Assembly: GCA_030042795.1 (NCBI GenBank)
Contig: JASHYZ010000130.1
Span: 1-5,683 of the forward strand
Reading direction: 5' to 3'
DNA: 5,683 bases
Origin: Terriglobia bacterium
Lineage (GTDB): Bacteria; Acidobacteriota; Terriglobia; UBA7540
Positions 5,606 to 5,683 of this stretch are shown piece after piece; the stretch's first letter is position 1; each line of letters starts with the position of its first letter. The translations under genes were made by a program, and so were the position numbers. The notes under the pieces were generated by a model. It did not search any database, was not told where the DNA came from, and saw nothing but the letters and a program-made list of their open reading frames with translations.

Positions 5606-5683
5606 TACTTACTCAGAGTGTGACTATTCCCGGATCGGCTGGCGCGCCTTCGAAAAGTCCGTCCCGTCAGAATTGCCGTTACT

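Noticed and set aside
5606..5683. Short open frames at the right edge on both strands
   Set aside because: They are too short, have no start or recognisable motif, and the window ends before they could be judged.

Overview
The window looks like an accessory or rearranged stretch of a GC-rich bacterial chromosome. Two repeat types point, from memory only, towards Acidobacteriota: a hairpin with the core AGGGCACGGC-TTCA-GCCGTGCCCT, and a REP-like hairpin whose spurious translation reads CHSEQSEES / CHSEERQRRGIS. No ribosomal or other phylogenetic marker is present, so this assignment is tentative.

Layout from left to right. Bases 1-173 hold the last 56 codons of an IS630-type transposase, cut by the window edge. 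A convergent minus-strand gene (205-993) encodes a secreted protein with a C-terminal membrane anchor, of a family I recognise but cannot assign a function. The intergenic region 994-1468 contains a perfect inverted repeat with 40-bp arms (1321-1404). A promoter-like GTGTCA-17-TATAAT lies on its right flank and a mirror copy, GTGTCA-17-TATAGT, on its left, so it resembles a symmetrical divergent promoter. To the right, 1469-2893 (plus) encodes an exported di-heme c-type cytochrome of the DHOR (di-heme oxidoreductase / thiol oxidoreductase-like) family.

The other half is read on the minus strand. A small repeat-containing hypothetical ORF (5049-5474) has a good TTGACA-type promoter. It is followed by a complete arginase (4077-4982), a REP-like hairpin (3953-4037), a class I SAM-dependent methyltransferase (3081-3908), and an intact 5' end of D-alanine-D-alanine ligase (ddl). 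The ddl start overlaps the methyltransferase stop by 8 bp. After about 49 codons ddl homology ends abruptly at about 2942, 49 bp from the convergent cytochrome gene, so ddl is a truncated remnant at a rearrangement junction.

Functionally, arginase makes urea and ornithine from arginine, the cytochrome is probably a periplasmic or lipid-anchored electron-transfer protein or peroxidase, and the methyltransferase substrate is unknown. I see no clear multi-gene defence or biosynthetic system. The least explained items are the palindromic divergent promoter, the truncated ddl junction, and an AT-rich array of about five 25-bp repeats at 5067-5425 lying within the small ORF.
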